Below, piece by piece: positions 1-9,121 of a stretch of DNA of 64,000 nucleotides. The number at the start of each line of letters is the position of its first letter. The stretch's first letter is position 1. The notes under the pieces are model-generated. The model saw only the letters and a list, made by a program, of their open reading frames with translations. It was not told the origin of the DNA and made no database searches. The position numbers were made by a program, and so were the translations under genes. This DNA is from Acidovorax sp. T1 (GTDB taxonomy: Bacteria; Pseudomonadota; Gammaproteobacteria; Burkholderiales; Burkholderiaceae_C): contig NZ_CP021648.1 in the NCBI RefSeq assembly GCF_002176815.1, positions 3,046,001-3,110,000 on the forward strand, in the 5' to 3' direction.

Positions 1-1
1 C

Positions 2-580
2 CTCTACCCCGAGCCGCAGACCTTCAAGGTGCACCCCGACCCGCAACTGGCCGACATGCTCGAAGGCCAGTTCCGCCCCGGTTTCTTCATCGGGGTGGCC
101 ACGGTGGTGATGAAACTGTTCAGCTGCGTGTTTGGCGCCAACGGCGGCGGCACGGCGGTGTTTGGCCGCAAGGATTACCAGCAGCTCATGGTGATCCGCC
201 AGATGGTGCGGCAGTTTGCGCTGCCCATCGACGTGGTGGCGGGCGACACCAGCCGCGCCCCCGACGGCCTGGCCCTGAGCTCGCGCAACGGCTACCTGAG
301 CGCACCTGAGCGCCAGGAAGCGGTGGCGCTGTCGCAGGCGCTGCAGCAACTGTCCAACCACTGGGCCGCTGCGCAGGCCGCTGGCACGCTGCAGGCGGCC
401 GACCTGGAGCAGCAGGCGCTGGACCAGCTGCGCGCGCGCGGCTGGCTGCCCGACTACTTGACGGTGCGCCGGCGCCTGGATTTGCAGCCGGCCACGCAGG
501 GCGACGCGCCCGGAACGCTGGTGGCCCTGGGCGCCGCCCGGCTGGGGGCCACGCGGCTGATTGACAACCGGGAGTTCTGA
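2..580 (+). CDS. panC: pantothenate synthetase, 3' part
   Basis: C-terminal 192 residues of pantoate-beta-alanine ligase, which joins pantoate and beta-alanine using ATP in the last step of pantothenate (CoA precursor) synthesis in the cytosol. The frame is open from the first base, so the start lies outside the window. Full-length enzymes have about 280 residues, and the missing part would carry the N-terminal HIGH-type ATP motif. Visible family hallmarks are [18 protein letters not shown], and [14 protein letters not shown], which includes the KMSKS-like substrate loop. The ending [12 protein letters not shown] is typical of the family. A repeat copy follows, then lysA. Identity is secure. 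Confidence 0.95.
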   Translation, partial: LYPEPQTFKVHPDPQLADMLEGQFRPGFFIGVATVVMKLFSCVFGANGGGTAVFGRKDYQQLMVIRQMVRQFALPIDVVAGDTSRAPDGLALSSRNGYLSAPERQEAVALSQALQQLSNHWAAAQAAGTLQAADLEQQALDQLRARGWLPDYLTVRRRLDLQPATQGDAPGTLVALGAARLGATRLIDNREF

Positions 581-651
581 GCCCGGCCCCATGGGTTTCG
601 AACCCGATCGGGCCCTGGCGCCTGTTCACGGCATGTCAATGCTATTCAATT

Positions 652-694
652 AATAGCTGCAAGCGCTTATACATCAAGCACTACAGCCTGATTT
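652..694 (-). repeat. AGCGCTT palindromic repeat, copy 1
   Basis: Reads AATAGCTGCAAGCGCTT, then a short loop, then AAGCACTACAGCC, in the 265-bp gap between panC and lysA. It is a diverged member of the dispersed repeat described in the findings. The rest of the gap up to lysA shows no gene that I can support; it should hold the lysA promoter. Confidence 0.7.
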
Positions 695-845
695 CACCCA
701 AAAAGCCGATCTATCGCAAGGCAACGCCATCGGCGGGCCGCGCTGCGGGTGCTGTTCAGAATGAATGCCCGGTAAACTTCAACGCCCCGGGTCCAACGAT
801 GGACCCACCGCACACTTTCGCTTCTTCCAGCACCCGCATCGCCCC

Positions 846-2099
846 ATGTCCAACCCTTTCTCGCCTGCGCAACTGTGGTCCCTGGCCGACCAGTTCGGCA
901 CCCCGCTGTGGGTGTATGACGCCGCCACCATCCGACAGCGCATTGCGCAGCTGTCCAACTTTGAAACCATCCGCTTTGCGCAAAAAGCCTGCTCCAACAT
1001 CCACATTTTGAAACTCATGCGCGAGCAGGGTGTGAAGGTGGACGCGGTCTCGCGCGGCGAGATCCTGCGCGCGCTGGCCGCCGGTTACCAGGCGGGCCAC
1101 CAGAGCAATGCGCCGTCCGAGATCGTCTTCACGGCCGACCTGTTCGACGCGGCCACACTGGCCTGCGTGATCGAGCACGACGTGCCGGTGAACGCCGGCT
1201 CCATCGACATGCTGCACCAGCTGGGCGCCGCATCGCCGGGCCACGCGGTGTGGCTGCGCATCAACCCCGGCTTTGGCCATGGCCACAGCAACAAGACCAA
1301 CACCGGCGGCGAGCACAGCAAGCACGGCATCTGGCACACCGACCTGCCGGCCGCGCTGGCCGCCATCCGCCAGCATGGCCTGAAGCTGGTGGGGCTGCAC
1401 ATGCACATCGGCTCGGGCGTGGACTACCGCCACCTCGAACAAGTGTGCGGCGCCATGGTAGAGCTGGTGCGCACCACGCATGCCACAGGGCACGACCTGC
1501 ACGCCATTTCGGCCGGCGGCGGCCTGTCCATCCCCTACCGCGATGGCGAACCGATCATCGACACGCAGCACTACCACGGCCTGTGGGATGCCGCGCGCCA
1601 GCAGGCCGAGGCCATCGTGGACCACCCGCTGGGCCTGGAGATCGAGCCTGGCCGCTACCTGGTGGCCGAATCGGGCGTACTACTGGGCGAGGTGCGCGCC
1701 ACCAAGGATGCGGGCAACAACCATTTCATGCTGCTCGATACCGGCTTCAACGAGCTGATGCGCCCGTCGATGTACGGCAGCTACCACACCATGAGCGTCC
1801 TGCGCCGCGACGGCAGCACGGCGGCCCACCGGCCCAGCGTGGTGGCGGGGCCGCTGTGCGAATCGGGCGACGTGTTCACGCAGGGCGACGGCGGCGTGGT
1901 GCTGCCGCGCAACCTGCCCGATGCGCAGGTGGGCGATTTGCTGGTCATCCACGACGCAGGCGCCTATGGCGCCTCGATGTCCTCCAACTACAACACCCGG
2001 CCGCTGATTGCCGAGGTGCTGGTCGATGGCGGCCAGGCCCGTCTGATCCGCCGCCGCCAGACGGTGGAGGAACTGCTGGCGCTGGAGCTGGGCCTGTAA
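846..2099 (+). CDS. lysA: diaminopimelate decarboxylase-type PLP enzyme
   Basis: 417-residue fold-type III PLP-dependent decarboxylase, most likely meso-diaminopimelate decarboxylase, the last step of lysine synthesis. The PLP lysine is K47 in RFAQKACSN. Other family marks are HMHIGSG, the phosphate-binding AGGGLSIPY and the EPGRYLVAESG segment. The frame is open from 765, but the ATG at 846 gives the usual start (MSNPFSPAQLWSLADQFGTP). Downstream, gpsA is convergent with only 29 bp between the stops. A related amino-acid decarboxylase role (for example a carboxynorspermidine-type enzyme) cannot be fully excluded, because this form differs from the textbook YAVKAN motif around the PLP lysine. 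Confidence 0.85.
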   Translation: MSNPFSPAQLWSLADQFGTPLWVYDAATIRQRIAQLSNFETIRFAQKACSNIHILKLMREQGVKVDAVSRGEILRALAAGYQAGHQSNAPSEIVFTADLFDAATLACVIEHDVPVNAGSIDMLHQLGAASPGHAVWLRINPGFGHGHSNKTNTGGEHSKHGIWHTDLPAALAAIRQHGLKLVGLHMHIGSGVDYRHLEQVCGAMVELVRTTHATGHDLHAISAGGGLSIPYRDGEPIIDTQHYHGLWDAARQQAEAIVDHPLGLEIEPGRYLVAESGVLLGEVRATKDAGNNHFMLLDTGFNELMRPSMYGSYHTMSVLRRDGSTAAHRPSVVAGPLCESGDVFTQGDGGVVLPRNLPDAQVGDLLVIHDAGAYGASMSSNYNTRPLIAEVLVDGGQARLIRRRQTVEELLALELGL

Positions 2100-2128
2100 A
2101 TCCAGCGCGCCCTGGCGTCATCCTGGCG

Positions 2129-3169
2129 TTATCGGGTGGACTCGCTGCAGAGTTCCGAGGCCGGGTCCCGCCCCATCAGCAGCCCCACGGCATCGGCGGG
2201 TGCCAGGCGGCCATCGAGCAGGTCCACGACCGCCTGGGTGATCGGCATGTCCACACCCAGCCCCGCCGCACGCTGGGCCACGGTGCGGGCGCAGTACACG
2301 CCTTCGGCCACATGGCCCAGGGAGTCCACCGCCTGTTGCAGGCTCTGGCCCTGGGCCAGCAGCAAGCCGACGCGGCGGTTGCGCGACAGGTCTCCGGTGG
2401 CGGTCAGCACCAGATCGCCCACGCCCGACAGCCCCATGAAGGTGTCGGGCCGCGCGCCCAGCGCAACGCCCAGGCGCGTCATTTCGGCCAGGCCGCGCGT
2501 GATGAGGGCGGCCCGGGCGTTCAGCCCCAGGTTCAGCCCATCGCACAGGCCAGTGGCAATGGCCAGCACGTTTTTGACCGCGCCGCCCACTTCCACGCCC
2601 ACGATGTCGTCGTTGGCATACACCCGCAGGCTGGGGCCGTGAAAGGCGGCCACCAGCGCATCGCGCACCAGGGCATGCCGGCTGGCCGCCACCAGCGCCG
2701 TGGGCTGGCCGCGCGCCACCTCTTGCGCGAAGCTGGGGCCGCTGAGCACGCCAGCGATCAAATCAGGGGCTACCTGCGCGCACACCTCGTGCGCCAGCAG
2801 GCCAACAGAACCCCAATCCGCCGGTGCCACCGCCTCGAAGCCCTTGCACAGCCAGGCCACCGGGGCCGGGCAGCCGCGCAGGGCCAGCAGCATGCTGCGC
2901 AGCGCCGCCATCGGCGTGGCCACGATGACCAGGTCGGCAGCGCGCGCCAGCGCCAAGGGGTCGGCGCCCGACACCGAGAGCGCCGAGGGGAAATCAATGC
3001 CCGGCAGGTAGCGCGCGTTCTGCCGGCGCGCCTGCATGTCGGCCAGCTGCTGGCCATCGCGCGCCCACAACGTGACGGTGTGGGTGACGGCGTGGCCGCC
3101 GGGTTGCCGGGCGGCCCCCATGGCCAGCGCCGTGCCCCAGGCTCCGGCACCAAGTACTACTATTTTCAT
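2129..3169 (-). CDS. gpsA: NAD(P)-dependent glycerol-3-phosphate dehydrogenase
   Basis: 346-residue enzyme that reduces dihydroxyacetone phosphate to sn-glycerol-3-phosphate for phospholipid synthesis in the cytosol. The N-terminus [16 protein letters not shown] is the Rossmann nucleotide site (G7, G9, G12). The catalytic-lysine segment [13 protein letters not shown] and the substrate-binding [14 protein letters not shown] are present. It lies downstream of secB in the order grxC-secB-gpsA, a common proteobacterial arrangement. The start codon sits at the very edge of a palindromic repeat, so the leader and the ribosome-binding region consist of repeat sequence with no clear Shine-Dalgarno. 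Confidence 0.95.
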   Translation of the reverse strand: MKIVVLGAGAWGTALAMGAARQPGGHAVTHTVTLWARDGQQLADMQARRQNARYLPGIDFPSALSVSGADPLALARAADLVIVATPMAALRSMLLALRGCPAPVAWLCKGFEAVAPADWGSVGLLAHEVCAQVAPDLIAGVLSGPSFAQEVARGQPTALVAASRHALVRDALVAAFHGPSLRVYANDDIVGVEVGGAVKNVLAIATGLCDGLNLGLNARAALITRGLAEMTRLGVALGARPDTFMGLSGVGDLVLTATGDLSRNRRVGLLLAQGQSLQQAVDSLGHVAEGVYCARTVAQRAAGLGVDMPITQAVVDLLDGRLAPADAVGLLMGRDPASELCSESTR

Positions 3170-3204
3170 AGCTGCTTGCGCTTATGTATCAAGCGCCAGA
3201 GGCC
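3168..3204 (-). repeat. AGCGCTT palindromic repeat, copy 2 (gpsA leader)
   Basis: ATAGCTGCTTGCGCTT, loop, AAGCGCCAGAGGCC. On the minus strand it ends in GCAGCTAT, whose last two bases are the first two of the gpsA start codon. A second small hairpin (AGAGG at 3197-3201 with CCTCT at 3212-3216) partly overlaps it. Confidence 0.85.
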
Positions 3205-3224
3205 TAAAAGACCTCTGAGCCGCA

Positions 3225-3683
3225 TCACTGCGTGATGATGGGCGAGGGTTGGCCGGCGGCCTGGGCCTGCTGCTGCTCGTACATGGCCTGGAAGTTGATT
3301 TCGGCCAGGTGCACGGGCGGGAAGCCAGCGCGGTTCACGATGTCGGCCACGTTGCCGCGCAGGTAGGGGTACACGATCTGCGGGCAGGCGATGCCCATGA
3401 TGGGGCCCATCTGGTCTTCGGGAATATTGCGGATCTCGAAAATACCGGCCTGCTTGGCTTCGACCAGGAACACGGTCTTGTCCTTGATCTTGGTCTGCAC
3501 CGTGGCGGTCACGGCCACTTCAAAGATGCCTTCGGCCACGGGCGTGGCTTCCACACCCAGCTGGATGTCCACGCTGGGCTGCTCTTGTTCGAGCAGGATG
3601 CCGGGCGAATTGGGCTGCTCGAGCGACATGTCCTTGAGGTAGACGCGCTGGATCTGGAACACGGGGTTTTCTTGATCGGCCAT
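3225..3683 (-). CDS. secB: protein-export chaperone SecB
   Basis: 152-residue tetrameric chaperone that holds preproteins unfolded and hands them to SecA for Sec-dependent export. Visible family segments are [19 protein letters not shown] near the N-terminus, the central [12 protein letters not shown] and the [27 protein letters not shown] region. The start at ATG 3683 gives [12 protein letters not shown], which is standard; an upstream in-frame start would add seven atypical residues. Lies between grxC and gpsA in one direction. The 120-bp gap to grxC holds dyads, including a 15-nt palindrome centred near 3771. Confidence 0.97.
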   Translation of the reverse strand: MADQENPVFQIQRVYLKDMSLEQPNSPGILLEQEQPSVDIQLGVEATPVAEGIFEVAVTATVQTKIKDKTVFLVEAKQAGIFEIRNIPEDQMGPIMGIACPQIVYPYLRGNVADIVNRAGFPPVHLAEINFQAMYEQQQAQAAGQPSPIITQ

Positions 3684-3803
3684 GGTGGAAAAGTCTCTCT
3701 GCAAACTGGGGTTTCAGCAAAACAAAACCCGCCGGGGAGCAGCTCCCGCAGCGGGCACATGGGGCTGCATTATGCAGCGCCCGGGGTGCGGGTCAGGGGC
3801 GGA

Positions 3804-4064
3804 TCAGGCGGCGCCCAGCAGGGGCATGAGCTCGCCGCGGCTGTCGAGCGCGACCAGGTCATCGTGGCCCCCCACATGGGTGTCGCCAATGTAGATCTGC
3901 GGCACCGTGCGGCGGCCGGTGATCTCCATCATGTGGCTGCGCGCTGCGGGGTCGGTGTCGATGCGGATCTCTTCGATCTGCTCCACGCCCTTGGACTTGA
4001 GGATCTGCTTGGCGCGCACGCAGTAGGGGCAGACGGCGGTGGTGTACATCTTCACGGGTTGCAT
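3804..4064 (-). CDS. grxC: glutaredoxin 3
   Basis: 86-residue dithiol glutaredoxin that reduces protein disulfides and glutathione mixed disulfides. The active site is C12-P-Y-C15, followed by the glutathione-binding TVPQIYIGDTHVGG and a C-terminal DDLVALDSRGEL helix. ATG at 4064 gives MQPVKMYTTAVCPYC; a longer start at 4088 would add eight residues outside the fold. First gene of the likely grxC-secB-gpsA unit. Confidence 0.96.
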   Translation of the reverse strand: MQPVKMYTTAVCPYCVRAKQILKSKGVEQIEEIRIDTDPAARSHMMEITGRRTVPQIYIGDTHVGGHDDLVALDSRGELMPLLGAA

Positions 4065-4131
4065 GGCGATCTTTCCTGTTGACAACAAAACCAGTCACAA
4101 GCCTATCGGCTATGGAATAACTGGGGACAGC

Positions 4132-4539
4132 TCAGGCTTTTTCCACCGGCAGGCTGGCCTCGCGCCAGGCCTTGAGGCCGCCGGCCATGGCCTGGGCGTT
4201 GTCGTAGCCCAGCTTTTTAGCCATGGCCACGGCGCGGTTGGCGCGGGCACCACTGGCGCAGACCAGAACCAGCGGCAGGGCCTTGTTCTTCACCAGCGTG
4301 GGCAGGCGCTCTTCGAGCTGGCCCAGCGGCACGTTCTTGGCGCCGCCCACATGGCCGGCGGCAAATTCTTCGGTCTCGCACACGTCGATGACCACGGCTT
4401 TCTCGCGGTTGATGAGCTGCACGGCGCGCGTGGGCGTGAGCGAGCCACCACCGGCGCTCTTGAGCAGCGGCCACAGCAACATGCCGCCCGAGGCGAGTGC
4501 CACGAGGATCAAATACCAGTTGTCGATAACGAATTTCAC
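4132..4539 (-). CDS. membrane-anchored rhodanese-like protein
   Basis: 135 residues starting at GTG 4539, which has AAGGAA eight bases upstream. One transmembrane helix (about residues 8-27) is followed by a single rhodanese domain with active-site C94 in LVCASGARANRA and the segment VVIDVCETEEFAAGHVGGA. Probably a sulfurtransferase or sulfane-sulfur carrier facing the membrane. The frame is open far upstream, antisense to gpmA, but that part has no recognisable domain. Next to grxC-secB as in many Burkholderiales; divergent from gpmA. Confidence 0.9.
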   Translation of the reverse strand: MKFVIDNWYLILVALASGGMLLWPLLKSAGGGSLTPTRAVQLINREKAVVIDVCETEEFAAGHVGGAKNVPLGQLEERLPTLVKNKALPLVLVCASGARANRAVAMAKKLGYDNAQAMAGGLKAWREASLPVEKA

Positions 4540-4611
4540 GAAGATTCCTTGGGTTGGCAAACCGCACAATTTTAGAATGCTGGATTTTGACCCGCTTTCC
4601 CTAGGGACACC

Positions 4612-5355
4612 ATGCACAAACTCGTTCTGATTCGCCACGGCGAATCCACCTGGAACCTTGAAAACCGCTTCACCGGCTGGACCGATGTGGACCTCACGCC
4701 CACCGGCGTGTCGCAGGCCATGTCCGCCGGCAAACTGCTCAAGGCAGAAGGCTACGAGTTCGACATCGCCTACACCAGCGTGCTCAAGCGCGCCATCCAC
4801 ACCCTGTGGTATGCCCTGGACGAGATGGACCGCACCTGGCTGCCCGTGCAAAAAAGCTGGCGCCTGAACGAGCGCCACTATGGCGCGCTGCAGGGCCTGA
4901 ACAAGGGCGAGACGGCCAAGCAATACGGCGACGCGCAGGTGCTGGTGTGGCGCCGCAGCTATGACACGCCGCCTCCAGCCCTGCAAGCCACCGACCCACG
5001 CTGCGAGCGCACCGACCCGCGTTATGCCGACCTGAACCCGCAAGACATTCCGCTGACCGAATGCCTCAAGGACACCGTGGCGCGCGTGCTGCCGTTCTGG
5101 AACGACACCATGGCCCCCGCCATCCGCTCGGGCCAGCGGGTGGTGGTTGCCGCGCACGGCAACTCCATCCGGGCGCTGGTCAAGTACCTGGACAACATCT
5201 CCGACCACGACATCGTGGAGCTGAACATTCCCAACGGCATTCCACTGGTATACGAGCTCGACGACGACCTCCAGCCCATCCGCCACTACTATCTGGGGGA
5301 TGCCGAGGCCGCAGCCAGGGCCGCCGCCGCCGTGGCATCGCAGGGCAAAGCCTGA
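4612..5355 (+). CDS. gpmA: 2,3-bisphosphoglycerate-dependent phosphoglycerate mutase
   Basis: 247-residue glycolytic enzyme interconverting 3- and 2-phosphoglycerate. The catalytic histidine is H9 in LIRHGEST, with the second histidine H182 in [11 protein letters not shown]. The insert [13 protein letters not shown] and the [16 protein letters not shown] segment mark the dPGM class rather than a general histidine phosphatase. Length is normal. Divergent from the rhodanese gene (72 bp between starts). Confidence 0.97.
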   Translation: MHKLVLIRHGESTWNLENRFTGWTDVDLTPTGVSQAMSAGKLLKAEGYEFDIAYTSVLKRAIHTLWYALDEMDRTWLPVQKSWRLNERHYGALQGLNKGETAKQYGDAQVLVWRRSYDTPPPALQATDPRCERTDPRYADLNPQDIPLTECLKDTVARVLPFWNDTMAPAIRSGQRVVVAAHGNSIRALVKYLDNISDHDIVELNIPNGIPLVYELDDDLQPIRHYYLGDAEAAARAAAAVASQGKA

Positions 5356-5485
5356 AACAGATGTGAAGCCGGTGTAAAGCCGGGCCAAAACCCGAAAAAT
5401 CCTGCGAAAGTAGGTGCCCGCGCGGAACCGCAGCGGGCGCAGGCCTTCCAAGTTGTATATTGAATTGAAGCGGTAAAGGTGTTCT

Positions 5486-6922
5486 ATGGGCCACAAACTC
5501 AAAATTGCAGGATGGGTATCGATTGGCGTGGTGGCAGGAGCGCTGACCACGGTGTCCCTACAAACGATGGCGCGCGGCGCCATGACGCCGCTTCCGCTGG
5601 AGGAAATCCAGCAGCTCTCCGCTGTTTTCGGCCTGGTCAAGACCGACTATGTGGAGGCGGTGGATGACAAGAAGCTCATCACCGACGCCATCTCGGGCAT
5701 GGTGGCCAGCCTGGACCCCCATTCGCAGTATTTCGACAAGAAGTCCTTCAAGGAATTCCGCGAAGGCACGTCAGGCCGCTTTGTGGGCGTGGGTATCGAG
5801 ATCACCCAGGAAGACGGCCTGATCAAGATTGTCTCGCCCATCGAGGGTTCTCCCGCCTTTCGCGCCGGGCTCAAGACCAACGACCTGATCACCAAAATTG
5901 ACGACACCGCCGTCAAGGGCCTGTCGCTCAATGACGCCGTCAAGAAGATGCGCGGAGAGCCCAGCACCAAGGTCACGCTCACCATCTTCCGCAAGGACGA
6001 GAACCGCACGTTCCCAGTCACCATCACGCGCGAAGAAATCAAGACCCAGTCGGTCAAGGGCAAGCTCATCGAGCCAGGTTACGGCTGGGTGCGGCTGTCG
6101 CAGTTCCAGGAGCGCACCGTGGATGACTTCGTGCGCAAGATCGAGGAAATCTACAAGCAGGACCCCCATCTCAAGGGCCTGGTGCTGGACCTGCGCAACG
6201 ACCCCGGTGGTCTGCTCGATGCGGCCGTTGCCATCTCGGCGGCGTTCCTGCCGGAGAACGTCACGGTGGTCAGCACCAACGGCCAGCTGGCCGAAAGCAA
6301 GGCCACCTACAAGGCCGCGCCCGAGTTCTACCAGCGCCGCGGCAGCGGTGACCCGCTCAAGCGGCTGCCCGCGGCGCTCAAGACGGTGCCCCTGATCGTG
6401 CTGGTCAACGAGGGCTCTGCCTCGGCCAGCGAAATCGTGGCCGGTGCGCTGCAAGACCACAAGCGCGCCACCATCATGGGCAGCCAGACCTTTGGCAAGG
6501 GCTCGGTGCAGACCGTGCGCCCCCTGGGCCCGGACACCGGCCTCAAACTCACCACCGCCCGCTACTACACCCCGAGTGGCAAGTCGATCCAGGCCAAGGG
6601 CATCGTGCCTGACGTGATGATCGACGAGTCGGAAGAAGGCAATGTGTTTGCCGCGCTGCGCATGCGCGAGGCCGACCTGGACAAGCACCTGGGCAGCGGC
6701 CAGGGCGATGAACCCAAGGACGAAGGCCGGGAAAAAGCCCGCGAAGAAGCCCGCAAGCGCCTGGAAGAAGAAGCCAAGAAACCCGTGGCGGAACGCAAGA
6801 TTCCTGAGTTCGGCACCGACAAGGACTTCCAGCTGACGCAGGCCCTGAACCAGCTCAAGGGCCGCCCTGTGCTGGTCAGCAAGACGCTGACCGAGCGCAA
6901 GGAAGAAAAGAAAGAGAACTGA
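5486..6922 (+). CDS. ctpA: C-terminal processing protease (S41 family)
   Basis: 478-residue periplasmic serine protease. An N-terminal signal anchor (about 8-28) is followed by a PDZ domain (around 90-175, with GVGIEI and SPIEGSPAFRAGLKTND) and the S41 catalytic domain. The Ser-Lys pair is visible: the GSASASE serine (residue 311 or 313) and K338 in FGKGSVQT. The C-terminal tail from about 400 is a charged Glu/Lys/Arg helix, which may bind a partner. It probably trims periplasmic or cell-wall proteins. The name ctpA/prc is used loosely in the family. A strong terminator follows directly. Confidence 0.93.
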   Translation: MGHKLKIAGWVSIGVVAGALTTVSLQTMARGAMTPLPLEEIQQLSAVFGLVKTDYVEAVDDKKLITDAISGMVASLDPHSQYFDKKSFKEFREGTSGRFVGVGIEITQEDGLIKIVSPIEGSPAFRAGLKTNDLITKIDDTAVKGLSLNDAVKKMRGEPSTKVTLTIFRKDENRTFPVTITREEIKTQSVKGKLIEPGYGWVRLSQFQERTVDDFVRKIEEIYKQDPHLKGLVLDLRNDPGGLLDAAVAISAAFLPENVTVVSTNGQLAESKATYKAAPEFYQRRGSGDPLKRLPAALKTVPLIVLVNEGSASASEIVAGALQDHKRATIMGSQTFGKGSVQTVRPLGPDTGLKLTTARYYTPSGKSIQAKGIVPDVMIDESEEGNVFAALRMREADLDKHLGSGQGDEPKDEGREKAREEARKRLEEEAKKPVAERKIPEFGTDKDFQLTQALNQLKGRPVLVSKTLTERKEEKKEN

Positions 6923-6940
6923 TACCGTTCTCATACCATC

Positions 6941-6973
6941 AAGGCCGGGCTTCCCACGGAGCCCGGCCTTTTT
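6941..6973 (+). terminator. Rho-independent terminator after ctpA
   Basis: Perfect 11-bp stem AAGGCCGGGCT/AGCCCGGCCTT (6941-6951 with 6960-6970), 8-nt loop, then a T run. It ends 25 bp before the next start, so the following gene needs its own promoter or read-through. Confidence 0.9.
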
Positions 6974-6998
6974 CATGTGCCACGCCCCAAAATTCACC

Positions 6999-7751
6999 AT
7001 GACCGATGACCAGCTCCTGCGCTATTCCCGCCACATCCTGCTCGACGAAGTGGGCATTGAGGGGCAAGAACGCATTCTGGCCAGCCATGCGCTGGTCATC
7101 GGCGCCGGGGGCCTGGGCTCGCCGGCGGCGCTGTTTCTGGGATCGGCCGGCGTCGGGCGCATCACGCTGGTCGACAACGACGTGGTGGACCTGACCAATC
7201 TGCAGCGCCAGATTGCCCACACCACCGCCCGCGTGGGGCAGCCCAAGGTGGTGTCGGCAGCGCAGGCCATCACGGCGATCAATCCGGAGGTTCAGGTCAC
7301 GGCCTTGCAGGCACGCGCCGATGCCGCCTTGCTCGACACACTGGTGCCCCAGGCCACCGTGGTGCTGGACTGTAGCGACAACTACGCCACACGCCACGCG
7401 GTGAATGCGGCTTGCGTGCGGCATGGCAAGCCGCTCGTGGTCGGGGCAGTGATCCGCTTTGACGGGCAGATCACCGTGGTGGACCCGCGCGCTGCAGCCT
7501 CGCCCTGCTATGCCTGCGTGTTCCCACCCGACGCGGCATTCGAAGAGGTGCAGTGCTCGACCATGGGGGTGTTTGCACCGCTCGTGGGTGTGGTGGGCGC
7601 CATGCAGGCAGCCGAGGCGCTGAAGCTGCTGTCTGGCGCGGGGCCATCGCTGGCCGGCCGCCTGCTCATGCTCGACGGCCGCGCCATGGAATGGAACACC
7701 ATGCATCTGAACCGGCACCCCAACTGCCCGGTGTGCGCCGTGTCAAAGTAA
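6999..7751 (+). CDS. HesA/MoeB/ThiF family adenylyltransferase
   Basis: 250 residues. E1-like enzyme that adenylates the C-terminus of a sulfur-carrier protein (MoaD or ThiS). Marks are the ATP-binding GAGGLGSPAALFLGSAGVG, the arginine finger in NLQRQIAH, and two zinc-type Cys pairs: CYAC in the middle and CPVC four residues before the end. It has no C-terminal rhodanese domain, which separates it from MoeB/MOCS3 fusions. The start at ATG 6999 (MTDDQLLRYSRHILL) is the family start. MoeB is likelier than ThiF, but no moa or thi gene lies next to it, so the partner cannot be named from this window. Confidence 0.88.
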   Translation: MTDDQLLRYSRHILLDEVGIEGQERILASHALVIGAGGLGSPAALFLGSAGVGRITLVDNDVVDLTNLQRQIAHTTARVGQPKVVSAAQAITAINPEVQVTALQARADAALLDTLVPQATVVLDCSDNYATRHAVNAACVRHGKPLVVGAVIRFDGQITVVDPRAAASPCYACVFPPDAAFEEVQCSTMGVFAPLVGVVGAMQAAEALKLLSGAGPSLAGRLLMLDGRAMEWNTMHLNRHPNCPVCAVSK

Positions 7752-7853
7752 GAACCGTCCTACGGCTCAAGCGTGTGACGGCTGGCAGAATGGGTTCATC
7801 GACCCCGTTAAATTAAAGGCTCGGCCCCAGCACATCTGCACCGGTCGCACCCT

Positions 7854-8282
7854 ATGGATCAGGCTGTGAAACTCCGTACCTATATTGTTGAAGACAACGC
7901 CACGATTCGGGAAAATCTGATCGGCACGCTGGAAGAACTCGCATGCATTGAGGCGGTCGGTGCCAGCGCCACAGAAGATGAAGGCAAGGAGTGGCTGACC
8001 GCCCACAGCGCACAGTGGGATCTTGCGATCGTGGATCTGTTTCTTCGTCAGGGCAGCGGGCTCGGTGTGCTGGCGGCCTGCCGCACACGCAAGCCGGGCC
8101 AGAAGATGGTGGTGCTGAGCAACTACGCCACCCCCGACGTGCGCATGCGCTGCGCGCAACTCGGTGTGGATGCTGTCTTCGACAAGTCCAATGAAATCGA
8201 TGCGTTGGTGGACTATTGCATCGAGCACAGCGGCAAGGCACAACACGCTGCTGCCCCGCAGCCTCGCCCGGACGCGCCGTGA
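7854..8282 (+). CDS. stand-alone response-regulator receiver protein
   Basis: 142 residues comprising a single receiver domain with no output domain. Acidic pocket E13-D14, phospho-acceptor D61 in LAIVDLFLRQG, the switch serine in VVLSNY and the conserved lysine in FDKSNE are all present. A short Ala/Pro tail follows. CheY-like proteins of this kind act by protein contact or as phosphate sinks. It sits next to a divergent NarL-type regulator and a CHASE3 kinase, so it is probably part of the same relay. Confidence 0.88.
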   Translation: MDQAVKLRTYIVEDNATIRENLIGTLEELACIEAVGASATEDEGKEWLTAHSAQWDLAIVDLFLRQGSGLGVLAACRTRKPGQKMVVLSNYATPDVRMRCAQLGVDAVFDKSNEIDALVDYCIEHSGKAQHAAAPQPRPDAP

Positions 8283-8368
8283 AGCCCCTCCCCCTGCGCA
8301 GGCCGTGCCGGGGCAGTTTTGACATGGCGTTGCCAGCGCACCGCCAGCGCGGCAAAAGCCCCCGCCTC

Positions 8369-9001
8369 TCAGTCGATCAGCCGATTCTTCAGTGCGTAAT
8401 AGGTCAGGTCGCTGTTGGACGAGAGGCCCATTTTTTCCATGAGCCGCGTGCGGTAGGTGCTCACGGTCTTCACGCTCAGCGACAAGGCCTTGGCAATATC
8501 GCCGGCCGTTTCGCCCTTGGCCAGTTTCAGGAACACCTGGAATTCACGCTCCGACAATTGCTCGTGGGGCGGGGCATCGTCCTTACGGTTCAGTTGCTGC
8601 GCGAGCAATTCGGCCACGGCGGGCGTGAGATAGCGCCGCCCCAATGCAATGGTGCGAATGGCCTCGACAATCTCGGAAGGCTCGCATTCCTTGTTGAGGT
8701 AGCCACTTGCGCCCTGGCGGATGAGGTTGATGGCGTAATGCTCTTCGGGATATCCGCTCAGGATGAGTATGCCCATGTCGGGCGCCTTGGCGCGCAGCAT
8801 GGCCAGCGCATCCAGTCCGCTCTGGCCAGGCATGGACAAGTCCATCAGCAACACATCGATTTCATGGTTGCGCACGAGATCGATGGCTTCACGGCCATTG
8901 CCCGCTTCACCCTCCACGCGCAAGTCCACATGCTCCGACAGAAACTGCCGCAGCCCGGTACGGACAATCGCGTGGTCATCCACAATGCCGATCTTGATCA
9001 T
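8369..9001 (-). CDS. NarL/FixJ-type response regulator
   Basis: 210-residue DNA-binding regulator. Receiver domain with phospho-acceptor D54 (LLMDLSMPG), acidic D8-D9 and the lysine in YLNKE. The C-terminal LuxR-type HTH (about 145-205) contains LSEREFQVFLKLAKGET and LSVKTVSTYRTRLMEKM. Start ATG 9001 has AGAGG just upstream. Convergent with the receiver-only gene and divergent from the sensor kinase at 9122, its likely cognate kinase. Confidence 0.92.
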   Translation of the reverse strand: MIKIGIVDDHAIVRTGLRQFLSEHVDLRVEGEAGNGREAIDLVRNHEIDVLLMDLSMPGQSGLDALAMLRAKAPDMGILILSGYPEEHYAINLIRQGASGYLNKECEPSEIVEAIRTIALGRRYLTPAVAELLAQQLNRKDDAPPHEQLSEREFQVFLKLAKGETAGDIAKALSLSVKTVSTYRTRLMEKMGLSSNSDLTYYALKNRLID

Positions 9002-9121
9002 GAGCCTCTTTCGGGGGGCGGCCATGCCACCCCCGGGTCGTTGTTGTTCCAAATACTTGCGCTGCCCTGCGCGCCGCAGCTGGCAGCGTAGCAGTTCACC
9101 GCCATTATCCGAATATCTCTC

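Noticed and set aside
1250..3235. 661-codon open frame on the plus strand across lysA and gpsA
   Set aside because: It runs antisense to gpsA and out of frame with lysA; the translation is Arg/Gly/Pro-rich and shows no domain. It is a high-GC shadow frame.
3764..3778. 15-nt palindrome between grxC and secB as a regulatory site
   Set aside because: It has no loop, matches no operator known to me and lies in a GC-rich stretch with several chance dyads.
4540..5640. N-terminal extension of the rhodanese frame antisense to gpmA
   Set aside because: GTG 4539 has a good ribosome site and starts directly before the TM anchor; the extension lies fully opposite gpmA.
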